Below, piece after piece: positions 62,561 to 64,000 of a DNA stretch of 64,000 nucleotides. This DNA comes from Hymenobacter sp. BT18. Its GTDB lineage: Bacteria; Bacteroidota; Bacteroidia; Cytophagales; Hymenobacteraceae. The notes under the pieces were generated by a model. That model was not told the DNA's origin. It ran no database searches and worked only from the letters and a program-made list of their open reading frames with translations. The position numbers were made by a program, and so were the translations under genes. Location: contig NZ_CP050954.1 of NCBI RefSeq assembly GCF_012273015.1, forward strand, positions 620,001 through 684,000, read 5' to 3'. Every line of letters begins with the position of its first letter. Positions within the stretch are counted from its first letter, which is position 1.

Positions 62561-63862
62561 TTAGTACAGGTGCTTTGGCACCAGCAGGCGGTTTTCATTG
62601 GCCCAGCGCTGCACCCAGCTCAACTCCTCATCATTCATGCGCCGGTTGAACACGCCCCGGGCTTGCACGATGGTGCGGTTGGCCAGCACCTCGAGGGTAA
62701 GGGCCCGCACGCCTCCAACGGTGAGCGAGAAGATGCCGCAGCGGCCCCGCACGCAGGCTTGCACATAGGTGGAAACGCAGTGCCGCTGAGCCCAGCCCTC
62801 CCGGAGCAAGTCGCGGTAAGTGCGCAGTTGGGTAATCTGCACTTTGCCCGGCCCGCCCCCGTTGAAATCGGCTACCGCTAGGGGTTCCCAGGTAGTAGCT
62901 GCTGTAATGTCGACACCCTCTTCGGGTATTGGCGGAAGGCGGGCTACCTGACGGTGCCACTGCTCCGTTTGGTGCAGCACACTCGCCATGGAGCGCCCCT
63001 TGAGCGTGAAGCCGGGTTGTGGCGGCTCCAGTGGCAGGCCTACGCTCCGCTTCTGGTGAATCCAGTCGCAAACCGGGCCGAAACGCCACATATCAACTGC
63101 GGGAGCAGCCCGAAAAAAGTCGACTACGGTTAGCCAGAAGCTGTCGTCGCGCCCGATTTCCCGGCCCAGCCGCGAGTCCAGCACCGGTCCCAGCCAGCTT
63201 AGCGCGTCACGGTCGGCAAGCTGGGCGTAGCGTAGGGCTTCCAGAAACGTGCAGTTTGCCGGGGCTTGTCGCAGGTGGTGCTCCAGCTTGCGGGTCAGCG
63301 TCAGTGGGAGTCCCTGAAACTTGCGCAACGCCAGGCCTTGCCCAAGGTGGAGCGTAAGCCGCGGAATGTCGATACCCTCGTACAGCCGGCCCGCTATCCA
63401 GGAGTTCAGCACCCAGGCTGGCACGTCGCCATACTGGTCGAACAGGTGGCGAACCAGGCTTTCCAGCTGCCGGAATGGGTTTCGGCTGCGGGGTTTCCAG
63501 TCGGCCAGCTCGCGCCGGCGCTGGGGATAGTGCTTGCCGATGGCAGCCAGGGCCTGACAAAGCTCGGGGCGCCACAGCAGCTCGCTGCGTTGGTCGGCCA
63601 GGGCCAGCAGCACTTTTCGCTGCCGCTGGCTTACTTCCTCCGGCTGATTGAGGATGCAGGCTTCGTAGAACGGAAGCAACACACAGTCGGTGCCGAGTTG
63701 GGCCTGTACGGCCGTCAAAGGGCCGCCCTGGTTAAATAAGTATTCTACCTGCTGGCGGAGCGGCCATTTGCGCCAGTAGAGGCGCCGGGCTGCCGCCAGC
63801 ACAATTACTGCTTGCTCGGCTTGCCAGGCTTCGTGGGATAATGGTTTGTGACGGTTAGCCAT
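62561..63862 (-). CDS. PcfJ-like protein
   Basis: 433 residues. The C-terminal 130 residues (LREGWAQRHCVSTYVQACVRGRCGIFSLTVGGVRALTLEVL ... VQARGVFNRRMNDEELSWVQRWA) match the PcfJ family, named from a conjugative plasmid protein of unknown biochemical role. The N-terminal 300 residues are helical with many Arg and Trp. It starts the minus-strand series and lies 80 bp upstream of the Ro60 gene, so it is likely part of the same operon. The function is unknown. Confidence 0.8.
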   Translation of the reverse strand: MANRHKPLSHEAWQAEQAVIVLAAARRLYWRKWPLRQQVEYLFNQGGPLTAVQAQLGTDCVLLPFYEACILNQPEEVSQRQRKVLLALADQRSELLWRPELCQALAAIGKHYPQRRRELADWKPRSRNPFRQLESLVRHLFDQYGDVPAWVLNSWIAGRLYEGIDIPRLTLHLGQGLALRKFQGLPLTLTRKLEHHLRQAPANCTFLEALRYAQLADRDALSWLGPVLDSRLGREIGRDDSFWLTVVDFFRAAPAVDMWRFGPVCDWIHQKRSVGLPLEPPQPGFTLKGRSMASVLHQTEQWHRQVARLPPIPEEGVDITAATTWEPLAVADFNGGGPGKVQITQLRTYRDLLREGWAQRHCVSTYVQACVRGRCGIFSLTVGGVRALTLEVLANRTIVQARGVFNRRMNDEELSWVQRWANENRLLVPKHLY

Positions 63863-64000
63863 CGGTCGGGGTTGCCCTCGCGGGGTCGTTTACCGATTGA
63901 AAAATCAGAAGAGGTTGGCGCCGGGGGCGCGCTGGGATAAAGCAGAATCCGGAAACCTTCGTACATGACAAATCGAAAAAAAGGACGTAAAAAATCAGCC

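Overview
The window looks like the chromosome of a GC-rich member of the Bacteroidota, most probably Hymenobacter or a close relative. The signs are: a secreted protein with a type IX secretion C-terminal domain, a PID-CTERM-like sorting tail, a TonB-dependent receptor, two-gene (split) transketolase, a Bacteroidota-type Mpl ligase, and promoters with a TACCTTTG-like -7 element (TAnnTTTG). Genus is inferred; only the phylum is well supported by the sequence.

Layout. 0.1-3.2 kb: TonB receptor and a ModE-like regulator. 3.4-9.5 kb: gltB-gltD glutamate synthase. 9.6-15.1 kb: dnaB, mpl, a hydrolase, an M48 lipoprotein protease with a small lipoprotein. 15.3-24.3 kb: FAH-family enzyme, M23 peptidase, lipocalin, Bcp peroxiredoxin, and the two transketolase halves separated by a vWA protein and a PhyH-like dioxygenase. 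24.8-32.9 kb: outer membrane protein, zinc-ribbon protein, ECF sigma factor operon, class III aminotransferase, TerB-like protein, pfkA, miaA. 32.9-42 kb: glycosyltransferase, a large hybrid histidine kinase with its single-domain response regulator, PhnP-like hydrolase, RqcH-like protein, tRNA-Leu. 42.2-46 kb: iron permease-like protein, a JAMM-like lipoprotein followed by three tandem secreted paralogues. 46.1-54.1 kb: divergent dps and VIT1-like genes, MOSC protein, a triple DUF4394 protein and a PID-CTERM peptide.

The most remarkable part is 54.2-63.9 kb, all on the minus strand: PcfJ-like protein, a Ro60/Rsr (TROVE + vWA) protein, a bacterial PARG-type macrodomain protein, an IS5-like insertion, an array of nine tandem structured RNAs, and two RtcB-type RNA ligases. 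The RNAs share an outer helix, a conserved internal loop (GCCGTAG opposite TGTTGCC-like sequence), an inner helix and a TACTTCG element; both helices change sequence from unit to unit while keeping pairing. Most units carry a tRNA-like body in circularly permuted order (T arm - acceptor 3' strand - short loop - acceptor 5' strand - D arm). This is the architecture of bacterial Y RNAs that mimic tRNA (YrlA type), known partners of Ro60, here expanded to nine copies packed 7-18 nt apart and lying directly upstream of rtcB. One unit has no tRNA body at all.

A second item of interest is a repeat element between the two rtcB genes: a DUF559 endonuclease gene (broken by an amber codon) framed by inverted arms that also occur, without a gene, at 47.73-47.95 kb. 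Several other families of inverted intergenic repeats lie between genes.
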